Source: Brachypterus glaber
Lineage: Eukaryota; Arthropoda; Insecta; Coleoptera; Kateretidae
DNA: 64,000 bases
Reading direction: 5' to 3'
NCBI GenBank assembly: GCA_958510825.1
Contig: OY294044.1
Coordinates: 81,204,895 to 81,268,894, forward strand
The stretch's first letter is position 1. Each line of letters starts with the position of its first letter. The position numbers were made by a program, and so were the translations under genes. Positions 9,701 to 21,879 of this stretch are shown here, one piece after another. The notes under the pieces are model-generated. The model was not told the origin of the DNA. It saw only the letters and a program-made list of their open reading frames with translations, and searched no databases.

Positions 9701-10989
9701 TTATTACAAAAATGATCGTAACAATTTTTTTTGTGACCTTAAACTTTTTTTGTATCAATGTAGTATAAATACAATATAGTAGATATAATAAAACTCTGTA
9801 ACAATATTTTATTGTATTGCATGATATACATAAATATATTTATTGACATAATAAAAATTCCAATAAATACGAATATGGGTATTATGGTATATTTATTTCT
9901 GAAAAATAAGAACCAGATTTACACAACAAAATAGGCAGGAGATATAGAGGGGGGTCCATTTATCATGACCATCCTTAATAGTTTAATAAATGCTAGATAT
10001 ATAAAAAAAAAAGAAAATTTTGAAAAAAAAAATTGAAAAACTTTTTTTAATTTTTTATTATTATTTTTCAATTTATTTTTCGAAGCTTTTTCTGAAAAAA
10101 AAAAAATGAAAAACTTTAGGCCTATAGGGGAACGTATTATTTTGTTGGTAGCAGTATTTTTTGCAGAATTCAAAAACTATAATTTAAATTTAGTTTTTAT
10201 AAAATACTCTTTCTGATAAAAAAGATGGGATTCACGTTTGAAATCAGTATACCCACTCACAACTCATAAAAGAAATCTGTTTTAACAAATAATAATGTGT
10301 TTATTTAGTCGGATTTTTAAAAAAATCTGACTTGATGGAAAAAAGTATATGTGATTTTTGGAATTAGCATACCAAAAACCAAGAATTAGTTTTTAGATTT
10401 TATAGCTCAATTTTAAAATTGTCTATTAATTGCAACATATTTAAACAAAATCTCTTGCAGGAAAGAATAAACTATAAAAAATATACAAAATATTAGAAAA
10501 TAATAAATTCAAGGAAAACTTCTAAAGGAAAATCTGAGTTTAAAATGAAGCTAGTTGATGTAACTTTATCGTTATAGGTCATGGTCAATTTAAAACTTTA
10601 TCAAGAACATATTGGCCTGTAAGAAAATTTTTACCCGAAATTTAAACTAATTTTCTTTAAAAAATGAGAAAATGGTTAAAGGAAACCTTGGGTTTTTAAA
10701 GAAATACACTGCAAAAATATGCGAAGATAAAAACGTATGTTAATATACTTCACGATTAGTTATTTAGAACTGGTACAATATCTCAGAAATGTTACCCTGA
10801 GTGAACAACATAACTCCACCCAGCCTCACTCTGAGTTCGCATTAACATAACTCTGCCCTATCATAAAACATTGTTTTTTTCTTGATTTATTGGCGAAGGC
10901 ACTAAATTTTAATAATAATAATAAAATATTCCTAGGATGGAGCAGGATGAGTCTTGTTGATGCGCACTCAAACGTGCATATGAGACATT
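9701..10989. other. No recognised gene
   Basis: AT-rich with A- and T-runs (around 10000-10110). An 84-codon minus frame (9919-10173) is Lys/Phe-rich low complexity and is not called. No inverted repeat was recognised. Confidence 0.3.
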
Positions 10990-11226
10990 GTACATAGAAA
11001 AAACTGATTCCTTGAACCAAAGACACGTGTCTGTATATGTTCAAAGCCATATTCTCTTGTTTCAAGGCTGGCCTTTTCTTGAACCAAAGAGCACGAGTTT
11101 TGGAATAAAAATCCGCCCTCTGTATGCAAGGACATTGACTTTGGTTCAAGAAAATGCCAGAATATGGCTTTGAACATATCCAAAGACACGTGTCCTTGGT
11201 TCAAGGAATCCGTTTTTTCTATGTAC
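10990..11226. mobile_element. MITE with about 40-bp TIRs
   Basis: The ends are GTACATAGAAAAAACTGATT and its inverted copy finishing TTTTTTCTATGTAC. The arms continue through TTGAACCAAAGACACGTGTC and TGTTCAAAGCCATATTCT. A shorter inner pair based on TTCTTGAACCAAAG is also present. Several overlapping short frames on both strands arise from the palindrome and are not genes. The 237-bp size and TA or GTAC at both edges would suit a TA-target element, but this is not decisive. Confidence 0.7.
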
Positions 11227-11445
11227 GAGCTGTGTTACTTCTGACATAGGTTTTGTTTATTCTAATGTTTCATAATAATGTACACCCACAGAAAAATCTT
11301 CCATGTTGTATTTGCGATACTTGTCTTAAATAATTTTAATTGTTACAAGTATAAAAATATTTGATATGAACAATGTTCATTGAACATATTTAACTAATTA
11401 AAAAAAATCAATACATTGTAATTGCATTAATTATATAATTATATA

Positions 11446-12800
11446 GTAACCGTTGCAGTCGGAGGTCAAACCAAGTATCATAATAATGATACACATCTTC
11501 AAATTCAATTTAAATATACAAATATGTATGGTTTAACTATGCTTTCGCGAGAGAATCGAACAGTCGATCTCCAACACATATTCGATTTAAATGATATTTT
11601 TTTTCCTTATTCCTACAACTAACTACGACTCAAATCTAAAATTTATCTTTGATTGGGCCAAAACTTTGGCCTCTAGGACCAAAAGAGTTTTAGGTCCCCA
11701 AAAAAGATAAAATTTTGTTTTTGCGTATATATAAATTATTTAAACACCTATCAACTTTATTTTTGGTATGTGTATGACTCTCATAGATTACTAGATTTTC
11801 ACGAAAAAAAAAGTTTAAATATTTGCCTAAAGATGGCGCTGTGGTCATTTTTTCGAAAAATATTCACCATTTTCATGACCTATGGACTCGAAGAAGCAAC
11901 GCTGCTCAGAAAAAGTGGGCATGGCACATTAAACTACAAAGTTTCCTTTGTAATTTACCATAGAGTCTAACTAGGGGTAATTTGATTCCTTTCGGCAAAA
12001 TAAATTTTAAAGTGACTCTTCACGTAGGCATTGAATTTAGTTTTTTGGGTATATAAAAATTATTTTAAAACCCATTAACATTAATTTTGGTATGTATATG
12101 ACTATCATGGATTACTAGATTTTCACGAAAAAAAAAGTTTAAATATTTGCCTAAAGATGGCGCTGTGGTCATTTTTTCGAAAAATATTCACCATTTTCAT
12201 GACCTATGGACTCGAAGAAGCAACGCTGCTCAGAAAAAGTGGGCATGGCACATTAAACTACAAAGTTTCCTTTGTAATTTACCATATTGCCGAAAGGAAT
12301 CAAATTACCCCTAGTAGACTCTATGGTAAATTACAAAGGAAACTTTGTAGTTTAATGCGCCATGCCCACTTTTTCTGAGCAGCGTTGTTTCTTCGATTCC
12401 ATAGGTCATGAAAATGGTGAATATTTTTCGAAAAAATGACCACAGCGCCATCTTTAGGCAAATATTTAAACTTTTTTTTTCGTGAAAATCTAGTAATCCA
12501 TGAGAGTCATACACATACCAAAAATAAAGTTGATAGGTGTGTAAATAATTTATATATACGCAAAAACAAAAATTTTATCTTTTTTGGGGACCTAAAACTC
12601 TTTTGTCCTAGAGGCCAAAGTTTTGGCCCAATCAAAAAAAAATTTAGATTTGACCTAAAGTTAGATGTAGGAATAAGAAAAAAAAAATATCATTTAAATC
12701 TAAGATGTGTTGGAGCAAAATTCCCAAAAACTGTTCGATTCTCTCGCGAAAGCATAGTTAAGGCAGAATAGACCTCATACGACGACGACGCGACGGTTAC
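11446..12800. mobile_element. 1.35-kb foldback with direct and inverted internal units
   Basis: The ends read TA-GTAACCGTTGC and GCGACGGTTAC-TA, giving a plausible TA target duplication (11444-11445 and 12801-12802). The left half (for example TTGGCCTCTAGGACCAAAAG near 11670) returns inverted near 12600-12625. A unit containing AAGATGGCGCTGTGGTCATT occurs three times: direct copies near 11760-11970 and 12085-12290 (spacing about 325 bp) and an inverted copy near 12305-12522. The 66- to 73-codon frames that repeat here come from this unit. No transposase. Confidence 0.75.
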
Positions 12801-14500
12801 TATACATATAATTTTATTTTACATTATTCTTGTTTTATATTTTTTAGTTAATCAGTTAGGTGTTTTTTTAATAAATTAATTACACAGGCCAACAATTTTG
12901 AACTTTTGAAAGTAAATTTGGATCTGACAACTGATTTTGGGTTATTTAGTTATGTTGATTTCGAATGTAAGTTCCGTTTTTTTCTATTACATAAGGGTTT
13001 TGAACAACCGCACAGTGGGCCATGAATTAAAAACAGGGACAAAATTCTGTTTCAATCTTTCTAAAATGTGTCAAATGGCTTCTTTTGATTATGTTGATGT
13101 AGACTAACGTCCATAACTTAAAAATGTATGTTAAAGAATGAGATTTTTGGCATGGCCTATAGCTTAAAAAAATTATACGTGATAGAAACAAAAAAAATGC
13201 CTGTTTTGCAGTCAGTGGGTCTTAACTAAGCCAGAAAATGAAAAAAACACCCGATCACAAAATCCTTGTTGGCCTATGTTATTAGTAGTCATATCTCTGT
13301 GTGTAGTGTTATCTTATCTTTGATAATAAATCTACTTTAATTTTCATTTTTGATATAGCCTTAGGCATAGCCAACTGTTTTTTTCGTGCTGGGAACGTTG
13401 TCCCTAACAGACCTGTATAATGTCTAGAATAAAAGTATTCCAATTTACCACATCCACCCCTACTTATAAGTAGAGTAATTTTGGTAATGGTATAAATGAG
13501 GGTATAAATAAAATTAGAAGACATGCTATTTATTCAATTAATTATTGATCCAATTTATCTAATCAATTATTTAAAAAATAATTAAGGGCCAAGGACAAAT
13601 CTGCATTAAAATAGTCCTTTTTATTTTTTTATTTATGAAAACATAAAATTGTTTTTTAAATAAACATTTTCTAATTATAAAAATGTACTGAGGTGCACGT
13701 ACCTAGGTAGTTTTTTTTATAAAATCACAAACAAGCAAAAGAATATACAAACGTTTCTGTTAATAATTATTAGTTGCTTAATTAGTGTGCCTCATTAGAA
13801 TTCCAAGGACTATAAAAATTCACCCTTACAGTTCTGCCTTTTTTACAAAAAATCAAATTTACGAAGAAAAAGCATTAAAAATTTCTTGTGAAAATATGAA
13901 AAGAACGTATAAGGTCCCCGCATTCATAAGCTATTATTCCTAAAAATTGCAGGTTTCTACTTAATCATTTTTATATTTTTTTTTAGGTAAAAAGTTAAAC
14001 TATAGTCATGAACTTTAATGTTGAAAGTGGGAACATTTTATCTCTGACTATGAACCAAAATTTTGTTAAATGGCTTTGCAACACTGACATATATTACTGA
14101 TATTTAAAGGTTGTAAATGTAGCTATAATAATTTATTAAAAGTGTTTCTGGAATTTTCAGCTTTGGATTCTCTTATTACCCTCAGGTATTGTATTTTGTC
14201 GGGGTAATAAGAAACACTTTTTATAATTTTAATTTTAGGATTTTTCTCGGGATCTTCTTAGAAATAAGTATAAATACGAAGAAAATCGAAATAAAGGTGT
14301 TTGCATAAAATATAAAAAAATATTGGATTTGTTAAAAAAAGATAATTTTTATGAAATAATTCGATAGTTGGGGAAAGGACCATTTAATTACGTCGAAGCG
14401 ACAAATTAGGCAATAACAATAAGTTTAATTGTTGTAAAGGATAAAATTTACCAATTATTAATAGTGGTTTTCATAATTTTTAGTTTTTTATTATTGTTTT
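12801..14500. other. No recognised gene
   Basis: AT-rich. A broken hairpin lies at about 14139-14222 (AAAAGTGTTTCT with AGAAACACTTTT, and TCTTATTACCC with GGGTAATAAGA). The 71-codon minus frame at 13309-13524 has no recognisable domain. Confidence 0.35.
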
Positions 14501-14830
14501 TAAATTAAATTAAATTAAATTAAATAAACATTTATTTACCAAAAAAAAAATAGAAAATAATACATATCAATAAGCTTACATGTATAGGTAAAATGGCTGT
14601 GGCTCAGCTTGTTGGTTTTGTTTACAATTAGTTAATTAATAAGTTTCATTAAATAAAAGCAACGCCTGTTCTTCCGCACAGCCAAAAAAAAGGAAAAAGA
14701 AATATTATAATGAATACTAATAATAATAGATAGATATTAAATATTTATAATAAATATTTTGCTTTGATAGATACACAATGCACAAGAAAAAAACATATAA
14801 AAAATCAAAATTAAATGTTATATAGTTTTA
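14501..14830 (-). other. LINE 3' UTR and TTTAA-type tail
   Basis: This is the region downstream of the LINE stop codon, read on the minus strand. It ends in about five reiterated TTTAA/ATTTA units (14501-14527), a usual form of 3' tail for CR1/Jockey-group elements. The exact insertion boundary cannot be fixed because no target duplication is readable across the N gap. Confidence 0.6.
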
Positions 14831-17142
14831 TTAGAAAATGTTAACATTATTTCCAATATTGGCAATACTTTTGTTTAGAAGAAAAGCTTTAAACCTTCTA
14901 GAGAAACCGTCCAAAGTCATTGTTTTGAATTCATCAGACAACTTATTGTAATAAATGGCTATGTTATAAGAAAATCCTCTTTCATAAAAAGCGGTTTTAT
15001 GTTTTGGAATGGTTAAAATGTTTCTATGCCTTATATTAATATTATGGACGTCAGTGCGAAAACGTATTTTGTTATGTAGATACTGTGGGGCTTTTAAACA
15101 GATAACCTTAAAAAATAATTTCATTGAGTGAAAGATTCGCCTCTCTGACATTTTAAGCCACCTAGCTTCAGCAAATTTTTGTGATATGTGCCCGTACTTA
15201 CGCACTCCATAAATAAGACGTATGCACGAGTTTTGTATTTTCTGTATTCTTTTTGAGTCAGCTGCATCAATACAAAAATGGTATAGAGTGTCGCAGTAGT
15301 TAAATCTTGAAAGTACGAGGCTTTCACACAAGGTTTTTTTGAGGTTTCTAGGTAAAATTTGTCTGTTATTGTACACTACTTTAAGAGATGAATAAGCCTT
15401 TTTTATAGTGGTATTAATATAAGTTTTAAACCGCAAATCTTTATCCAAAACAACTCCAAGATTTTTTGCTTCATTAACGCAATGCACTCGTACACCCTCT
15501 ACTGTAATATTTAAATTTGACCTTATGTATTCGTATGAGTTCTGTTTCGAAAATATTACTAGTGATGATTTTGAAGCATTTATTGACAAACTATGATCTT
15601 TAGCTGTGGAAATAAGTTTAGCTATATCCTGATTTAGTTTTTTGTTGGCATTATTCAAGTCAGAGACGTTAAAGCTTAAATAAAATTGAGTATCATCAGC
15701 GTAAAAGTGAGCTGTACAAAATTCGATCGATGCATAAAAATAACACGTATAAATAATATAAAGCAGAGGGCCCAGGGGCACGCCAGACGGTACCTGTATA
15801 GGATCAGACATAATATCGTTAATAATAACCATTTGTTCCCTATTGGTTAAGTAGTCTAAAATTAGCGACGCAGATACTTGGTCAAGTCCTATAAAAATTA
15901 GAATTGAATATAAAATATCTGGATCTAGAGTATCAAATGCTCTACTAAAATCCAACAGTAACAAAGCTGTTGCCTTACCAGAGTCATGTGCTGTAATGAT
16001 ATCATCTGTGATGTTCATTAGAGCAGAAGCACAACTATGGCCAGGTCTAAATCCAGATTGACAAGTAGGTAAAATATTGTTTTGATCAAGGTGGTTCCGC
16101 AGCTGAATTTCAATTACTTTTTCGAATACCTTAGACAGGGTAGGTAAAATACATATTGGTCTTAAGTCTTTGAATTCTGTGGGATTTGAATTTTTGGGTA
16201 TGGGCTTGATTAGGCCCTGTTTCCAACATTGGGGAACAATACTATTTTCAATGCAGAAGTTTACAATATGAGTAATTATCGGAGTTATATAAGGACAGCA
16301 CATTTTTAAAAAAGTTATATTTATTCCATCTATACCCGTAGCCTTTGTTTTAATGCCATTAATAACCCTATTAACTAAATCATCATTGACAGTCTTAAAT
16401 TTAAAAGGAGATACAAAGTCTTTTAGTGAATTGTTTTTGTAAAATTGTATTATTTTTTGTTTATTTGCTGCATTAGTCGGGGGGATAGAGTTAATAAAAA
16501 AACTATTAACAGCGTTAGGGTCCTGTAGCTCCTCGGGTATATCTGGAACATTGGAACTATTTATAATACTCATGCGTTTTAGCTCTTTCCACGTGTCTTT
16601 TGAATTGAGATTTTGGAATTTATTTAAATAATATGCATTTTTTTCTGTTTTATTAATAACATTTGCTGAATTTCTTAATTGCGTGTAGTCTTTCCACGTT
16701 AAATCAGTTTTGTTTTTCTTCCATTTATTTAATGCTTTATCTCTTTCTAACCGAAGAAGTTTAGTATTTTCAGATACCCACGGTGAGAATTTTTTAAAAG
16801 CTGTGCATGTTTTTAAGGGAACATGTAAATCAAAAAGTTCAAGTAGGCATGAATTCAAAAAATTTATTTTATCATTAACATTATCTAGCTCCGTAACATG
16901 ATAAATTGGAAGTTGTGATAAATCTCTGTTGAATAGATTGTAATCAAAATTTTTATAGTCCCTATATTTAATTTGTTTAGGAGGAATACTAATTAAGTTT
17001 TTGAATTTACAATATACTAGGTCATGATCAGAGAGATCATGCATATCTATAACTCCTTTCTCAGTAATAACGGAATTATCTGATGTTAAGATTAAATCTA
17101 TTATAGTGGCGGTACTACCTGTAGTTCTGGTAGGCGAATCTA
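14831..17142 (-). CDS. CR1/Jockey-like LINE ORF2: endonuclease end plus reverse transcriptase, 5' cut by gap
   Basis: This is a non-LTR retrotransposon polyprotein. The frame is open up to the N gap, so the first Met (17044) is not the real start. Translation from 17142 shows the APE-type endonuclease end (DSPTRTTGST, then IDLILTS, then LSDHDLVYCKF). Numbering from Met 17044, the RT domain includes RPICILP (about 295), FRPGHS (about 332), motif A LLLLDFSRAFDT (Asp about 365), motif C FYADDTQ (about 447-453) and a LGVVLDKDL thumb segment. Motif B reads PSGVPLGPLL where the family has PSGVPQGSVLGPLL, so about four residues including the QGS core are missing in frame near 15770-15785. The catalytic Asp residues remain but this deletion should impair activity. 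The C-terminal R.FHS...APQYL...F...L region is typical of the group. The clade is inferred from motifs only. Confidence 0.85.
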
Positions 17143-17342
17143 NNNNNNNNNNNNNNNNNNNNNNNNNNNNNNNNNNNNNNNNNNNNNNNNNNNNNNNNNN
17201 NNNNNNNNNNNNNNNNNNNNNNNNNNNNNNNNNNNNNNNNNNNNNNNNNNNNNNNNNNNNNNNNNNNNNNNNNNNNNNNNNNNNNNNNNNNNNNNNNNNN
17301 NNNNNNNNNNNNNNNNNNNNNNNNNNNNNNNNNNNNNNNNNN
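17143..17342. other. Assembly gap (200 N)
   Basis: Exactly 200 undetermined bases. The gap removes most of the LINE endonuclease and everything upstream. The round size suggests a placeholder, so the true distance is unknown. The frame over it is meaningless. Confidence 0.98.
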
Positions 17343-17654
17343 ATTTAAATAATATCTATGTTAAATGTAGTGTTTTAAGTATGCTAAGGTAAATGTTTTT
17401 CGTATTATCTAGGCATAAGATTAAAAAATAGACTTTTTATTTATATACTTTTATATACTTTTTTTTGTGTTATTACATAAGGTCTTTTTCTCTCTTTTAG
17501 CTTAATAAAGTCTTGATTAAAGACTAAACGTCGCTAGTGCATAAAACTTAGGGTTTTTTATTTAAAGTCCAATAGGAACTATAGTCCCGATATTTGTTTT
17601 TTGCAAAAACTATTGAATGAATCGTTCTGAAATTTCCACATATTGAGTACTATA
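17343..17654. other. No recognised feature after the gap
   Basis: The sequence does not continue the LINE endonuclease in any frame I could read. The part from about 17560 resembles the flank after 17871 and is probably one older element split by the MITE at 17655. Confidence 0.3.
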
Positions 17655-17871
17655 ACAGGGTAGCCACATCATATCAGGGAAATGTCAGAGAATGTTATTG
17701 AAAAAAATTAAAAATCAGGGAATTTTATTAAAAAACCCGAATATTTATTTTTTGTTTTATCCCTTTTTTTCATATATTTTTTAACTTAAAACCAAAAAAA
17801 GTCGGGGAAATGTCAGGGAAAAATATGAAAATATGGTTTGGACTTTTTTTAAATTCTATGGCCATCCTGTA
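17655..17871. mobile_element. Short MITE, ACAGGGTAGCCAC ends
   Basis: The left end ACAGGGTAGCCACATC and the right end ATGGCCATCCTGTA are imperfect inverted copies. The inside has two CAGGGAAATGTCAG-type units facing the same way. TA flanks both ends. It interrupts a surrounding sequence that continues with ACTATA on the left and TAAGACGCA on the right. No coding capacity. Confidence 0.55.
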
Positions 17872-18681
17872 TAAGACGCAACTTTTAACACAATAACAAA
17901 GTCGTAGGTCGATTTTTGAAAATTTATTGAATAATATACAAATATTGATCGCTTTTTCAGTTTTCTAAGCAACAAATCATCCTATCGACATTTTGAAGGT
18001 TTTCTAATTTTCTACTTTGATTGCTGATAAAAAACTCGTTTTTACTGGTATGCAAAAATGTACAAAAATAGACATTTTTTGACCTTTAATTGTTAATACC
18101 TTAAAAACTACACCAAATCCACCGCAGAAAATACATAGGTTTTGCTTCTATACACCTGTATTACCTGAAAAACTTGACAGACCTCTGGTTGAGCCACTGT
18201 CCCCAACAGTGTATTTTTTTGCTCATATCCCTGGACTATAAAATGTCCCGATCGACACATCTTGATTAAAATTACACACGTAGGTTATTTTTAAAAGCAA
18301 AACAAACATAAATCAAGAGTCCATGTAATTTAGCGGTATTGTTTGGCATTCAGTTAATGATTTTCAGTTCGGGCAAATACAATAGCCAGTGTTTAGTATT
18401 GCATGGGTATTTTGTGTAATTGTGTTTTATTTTTAGGCTTTCATACAACATTTATTTCCTATCGAACAAGGTCACAATATCTAAGTTTAGGAGTTTTAAG
18501 TCAATAATACTTTATGTTCTAATTAAAATTAATTAAGTAACTCATTATAAGTCTTTCGAACTATAGTTAATATAATATTCAGATTCAGACTCTTTATATG
18601 CCTGCAGGCCTGTTTTATACACATACAATGTTATAATTAACAAATTACAAAACATTGAAAATTTTACAGTAAATTACTATT
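17872..18681. other. No recognised gene
   Basis: AT-rich spacer, partly an older repeat (17872-18250). No motif or structure I can name. Confidence 0.3.
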
Positions 18682-18928
18682 TTAACACGTTCACTGCCAC
18701 TGACGGAAATTTCCGTCAGTTGCCTGTGTCTATAACGCAAGTATTCAGTTACTGTGGAACTGCGTGAGCGGTTTGATGTGCATACCGGCACGAGAAGCTA
18801 CTGAGTCGTAGTTTTTCGCGCGCGTTTTAGAATTGTTGTTCGGAATTTTTTTTGGGGGTGGTTTTGAGAATACAAAATAGTAACCGGCAAATAGATACCA
18901 TAAATGCTACTGGCAGCGAACGTGTTAA
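18682..18928. mobile_element. piggyBac-like MITE, TTAA target
   Basis: TTAA flanks both ends (18682-18685 and 18925-18928). The TIRs are CACGTTCACTGCCA and, inverted, CACGTTCGCTGCCA (13 of 14). A GACGGAAATTTCCGTC palindrome lies just inside the left end. The whole unit is 247 bp, far too short for a transposase, so it depends on a piggyBac-family enzyme. The TTAA target and TIR position support the class; no relative with a coding frame is in the window. Confidence 0.8.
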
Positions 18929-19207
18929 TTAATTTTAAATAAATATTGAATTAATAATAAATGCATTTTTGGTTTTGCGATAAGTCCGTTACTACACAAT
19001 TTGTATATAAATCTCCATTTAATGAGTAATGATTAATCTTTGATTGGAATAAAAACATTTATTGTATTGAATTTTAAAGAAACTTAAATGAATGATGGCA
19101 AGTAGATATTTATAATGAGTATTTAAAACACTAAAACTAACTAACAATTTGTTTGGACACAATTGCCAAATGAGCTTTTAAGCTTGCATTAAAATACAAG
19201 TTATCGA

Positions 19208-20138
19208 TAAATCGCCTGCAACGATAAGACTTTACATGCTTTTAGATACATAAAAAATAAATACTTACCCGAAATTTCAGCCTGTTTTACATCCCGGATA
19301 ATATTTTAATTAATTATTTTAATTAATAATTTTGACATATGTCAATGTACGATTTGGCAACATTGCACGAAACTTCAAGTGTCAAATGTCATCTCGTCAA
19401 AGTAAAAATAACTTTGTACATTAACTACTACAGTGGGGCCAAAGTGGGTCTGTGTTGTGTTCACTGCTATTGACTAATATTAAAATATTTTGTTGTGTTT
19501 TATTAGTTTTTACGGAATTAATATGCTGTAATTCAATGTGTAATTAGGCTGGACTTATGTGACTAGTTTCTTAAGTTTCAGTACGATTATGGAGTTATTT
19601 TTGATGTATTTATACTATAATAACATTCTAAGCAAACGAGCAGCTTCAACGATAACCCAAAGCATGTACTTCCATGGGACAGTGTTTTCCAAGATAAGTA
19701 ATTTAATGCGGCTTTCAACATTTTAAATTAGTTTATTTCCATGATATGATTTAAAATTAGATTAAGAAAAAGTTACACACAGACTTTTAACTTTTAATAT
19801 TAATTAAATATATTTATTTAAAAAGAAATATATTTAATTAATATTGTACAGTGTATTTATTAATCATTCTACCTAAATGTATTTATGTTGGTTTTTAGAT
19901 AAACAAAAAATATTGCTTTTTTCAATATGGTAGTCACATTTACCGCAAGAATAATGCGATGTTGTCGGGTTTACGATTACAAATAATTCCTGAGTTTTTA
20001 ATTTTTTTTTTCATTTTGTTCTTTATTAACAATTAACACAGTTTTTTATCATTTCTTTTCATAATTTTGCACTTTTTTAAACAAAAACATATTTTTCTTA
20101 TTTAGCCCAAAACTCCTATTTAAAACGATACCCTTCTT
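19208..20138 (+). repeat. 0.9-kb duplicated segment, copy 1
   Basis: This is co-linear with 41535-42722, from TAAATCGCCTGCAACGATAA to GATACCCTTCTT. Shared landmarks are CATATGTCAATGTACGATTT, CACAGTGTTT/TGGGACAGTG and ACAGTTTTTTATCATTTCTT. Divergence is moderate. No frame is conserved between the copies, so this looks like a non-coding repeat and not a gene duplication. Confidence 0.75.
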
Positions 20139-20204
20139 TATATTTTTCACCTTGCAATCTAGTATCAAGTATCTAACCCAAGTATGAAAAAATACTTCAT
20201 ATTA

Positions 20205-21085
20205 GAATTTGTTGTGTCTTTATTATATTACTCACAGCACCTGCGCTAGAATAATATTATATGGTAGTTTCGAATTTTCAATTTTTTTTTAAATCGTCTT
20301 AGAAAAAAATCTTGGATATAATTTTTTTTTCATGAAAAAAATAAGAAACCTTTTTTTTGAAAACGTCCGTCTGTCCGTCTAATGTCACGTTTTTGTGTAG
20401 ACGATAACTCAAGAACGAATAATCTGTTCGACTTTAAACTTAAAAAAAAATCAAAATAAGCTGAAAGAAAAGTCCAATTAACGTACCTTTCTCAGAAATA
20501 AATACTTTTATTATACAGATCAATTCTACCAATTTTAAAAGTTATACCCCCAACAACAAAAAAGTTATGGGGGGTTAAACTTTTTTTGCAAAAAGAGAAG
20601 GAAACAAAAAAAAATCAATTTTTTTTTTATTTTTTTTTTGTTTTTCAAAAAAAGATTTTCTTTAAAAAAAAATATTAATATATTTTTTTTTATTTATTTT
20701 TTTTTTTTTGAAAAATATATACCTATTTTTTTTTGCTTTTCTTTTAAAATGTTTTAATAGTATATTATTCAATGAGCGTATAATAATTGCTTTTAATTAA
20801 TGAGGGTGAATTTTGGGACATGAGACGAAAGGCGATTGACCTAATCACCCGAATGATTAATAGCTATTATTCGCGAGTAGAATACTATACTTTATCCATG
20901 GTCGTTTTAAACGATTTATTTTTACAGACCCGTGATTAATAGGCCTATTAATCACGGCCGTGGATAAAGTCTTCTTTTATTTTTTTTTAATTATTTTTTC
21001 AAGTATTTTGGAAAATACTGTGAATAATATATAATGGAATGCGTAAAATTATATATCTTCACGGCTTGTTAATTTATAGTCCTTT
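20205..21085 (+). repeat. AT-rich repeat with homopolymer core, copy 1
   Basis: It contains CAGCACCTGCGCTAGAATAA, a GTCCGTCTGTCCGTCT tract, AACTCAAGAACGAA and GATCAATTCTACCAATTTT. A core of A- and T-runs follows (20590-20760), then GAATAATATATAATGGAATG and ATCTTCACGG near the end. Related pieces lie at 48935-49383 and 55440-56010. An A-B monomer (20757-20966) sits inside. No protein is recognised. Confidence 0.55.
20757..20966. repeat. A-B monomer repeat, copy 2 (permuted)
   Basis: Module B comes first (to about 20891), followed by module A with the GTGATTAATAGGCCTATTAA palindrome. This is the reverse of the order at 1-194. Confidence 0.65.
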
Positions 21086-21870
21086 TGTGTAAAATTTAAA
21101 ACAAGGAAAAAGACCGACATTTTTTTACACGCTTGTTTTTTACATTTTCTTGAACTGAAAACTTGGTGGTAATCCAATACCAAGTGTATACATATGATTT
21201 GGAAAGCAATATATAATTTGTTTTATTCATAATTACAATATATTGACAATTTATGCAAAATCAAGGAAGTTACTATATTTATATGGCCATAAATAGTCAT
21301 TAAGTAAATTGTATACCAGAAATTTGTTTTACTAAAATATGGTCACGGAATATTTTTTTATGCGACGTAACAATTACCAATACTGCCAACAAAACAGTAA
21401 ATTTTTCAGTAGTTAAAAAAAAATAGAAAATACCGAATAAAAATAGAGCACCAGATAGGTTTTTTACAGTAGGTGGGTAGCTGGCTGTCTGGTTCGAAAT
21501 AATGTTAGTGGACTGTAGTTTTTGATATTTACATTTATTTACAATTGTTTTTACATTTTTACACTTTTTATAATTAAATACTGAAATAGTAACGCCGTCG
21601 TTACGTATACTAAGAATTTGTTATCGTAGTAAATACTAAACGTTGTTACAGTAAAACATAACAGAAAAACGTTATTTTTTACTGTAACCAGGTCCGGGGG
21701 GAGGATTCCCCGGGGTAAAGTTTTTTTTTAGAGGCGGGAATAAAGTTTCCCCGAGGCTGGCTCTGTCCAGCCCCGACTGTAACAACTTGTAATTAATAAC
21801 AAATGTTGCCTGGGATTCCAAATAAGCAAAAACGTTATAAATACACCTTTGGATAGAAAATTAAAATAAT
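21086..21870. other. No recognised gene
   Basis: AT-rich. A GC-rich patch at 21690-21770 repeats CCCCGGGG/CCCCGAGG-type words around AAAGTTT but forms no clear element. Confidence 0.3.
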
Positions 21871-21879
21871 ATGCCACAC

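Noticed and set aside
11770..12514. Three similar 66- to 73-codon frames
   Set aside because: They repeat because the foldback unit repeats, including on the inverted copy; no domain.
15121..15327. 68-codon minus frame
   Set aside because: A shadow frame within the LINE reverse transcriptase.
17106..17348. 80-codon plus-strand frame
   Set aside because: Almost all of it is undetermined N bases; it lies over the assembly gap and antisense to the LINE endonuclease.
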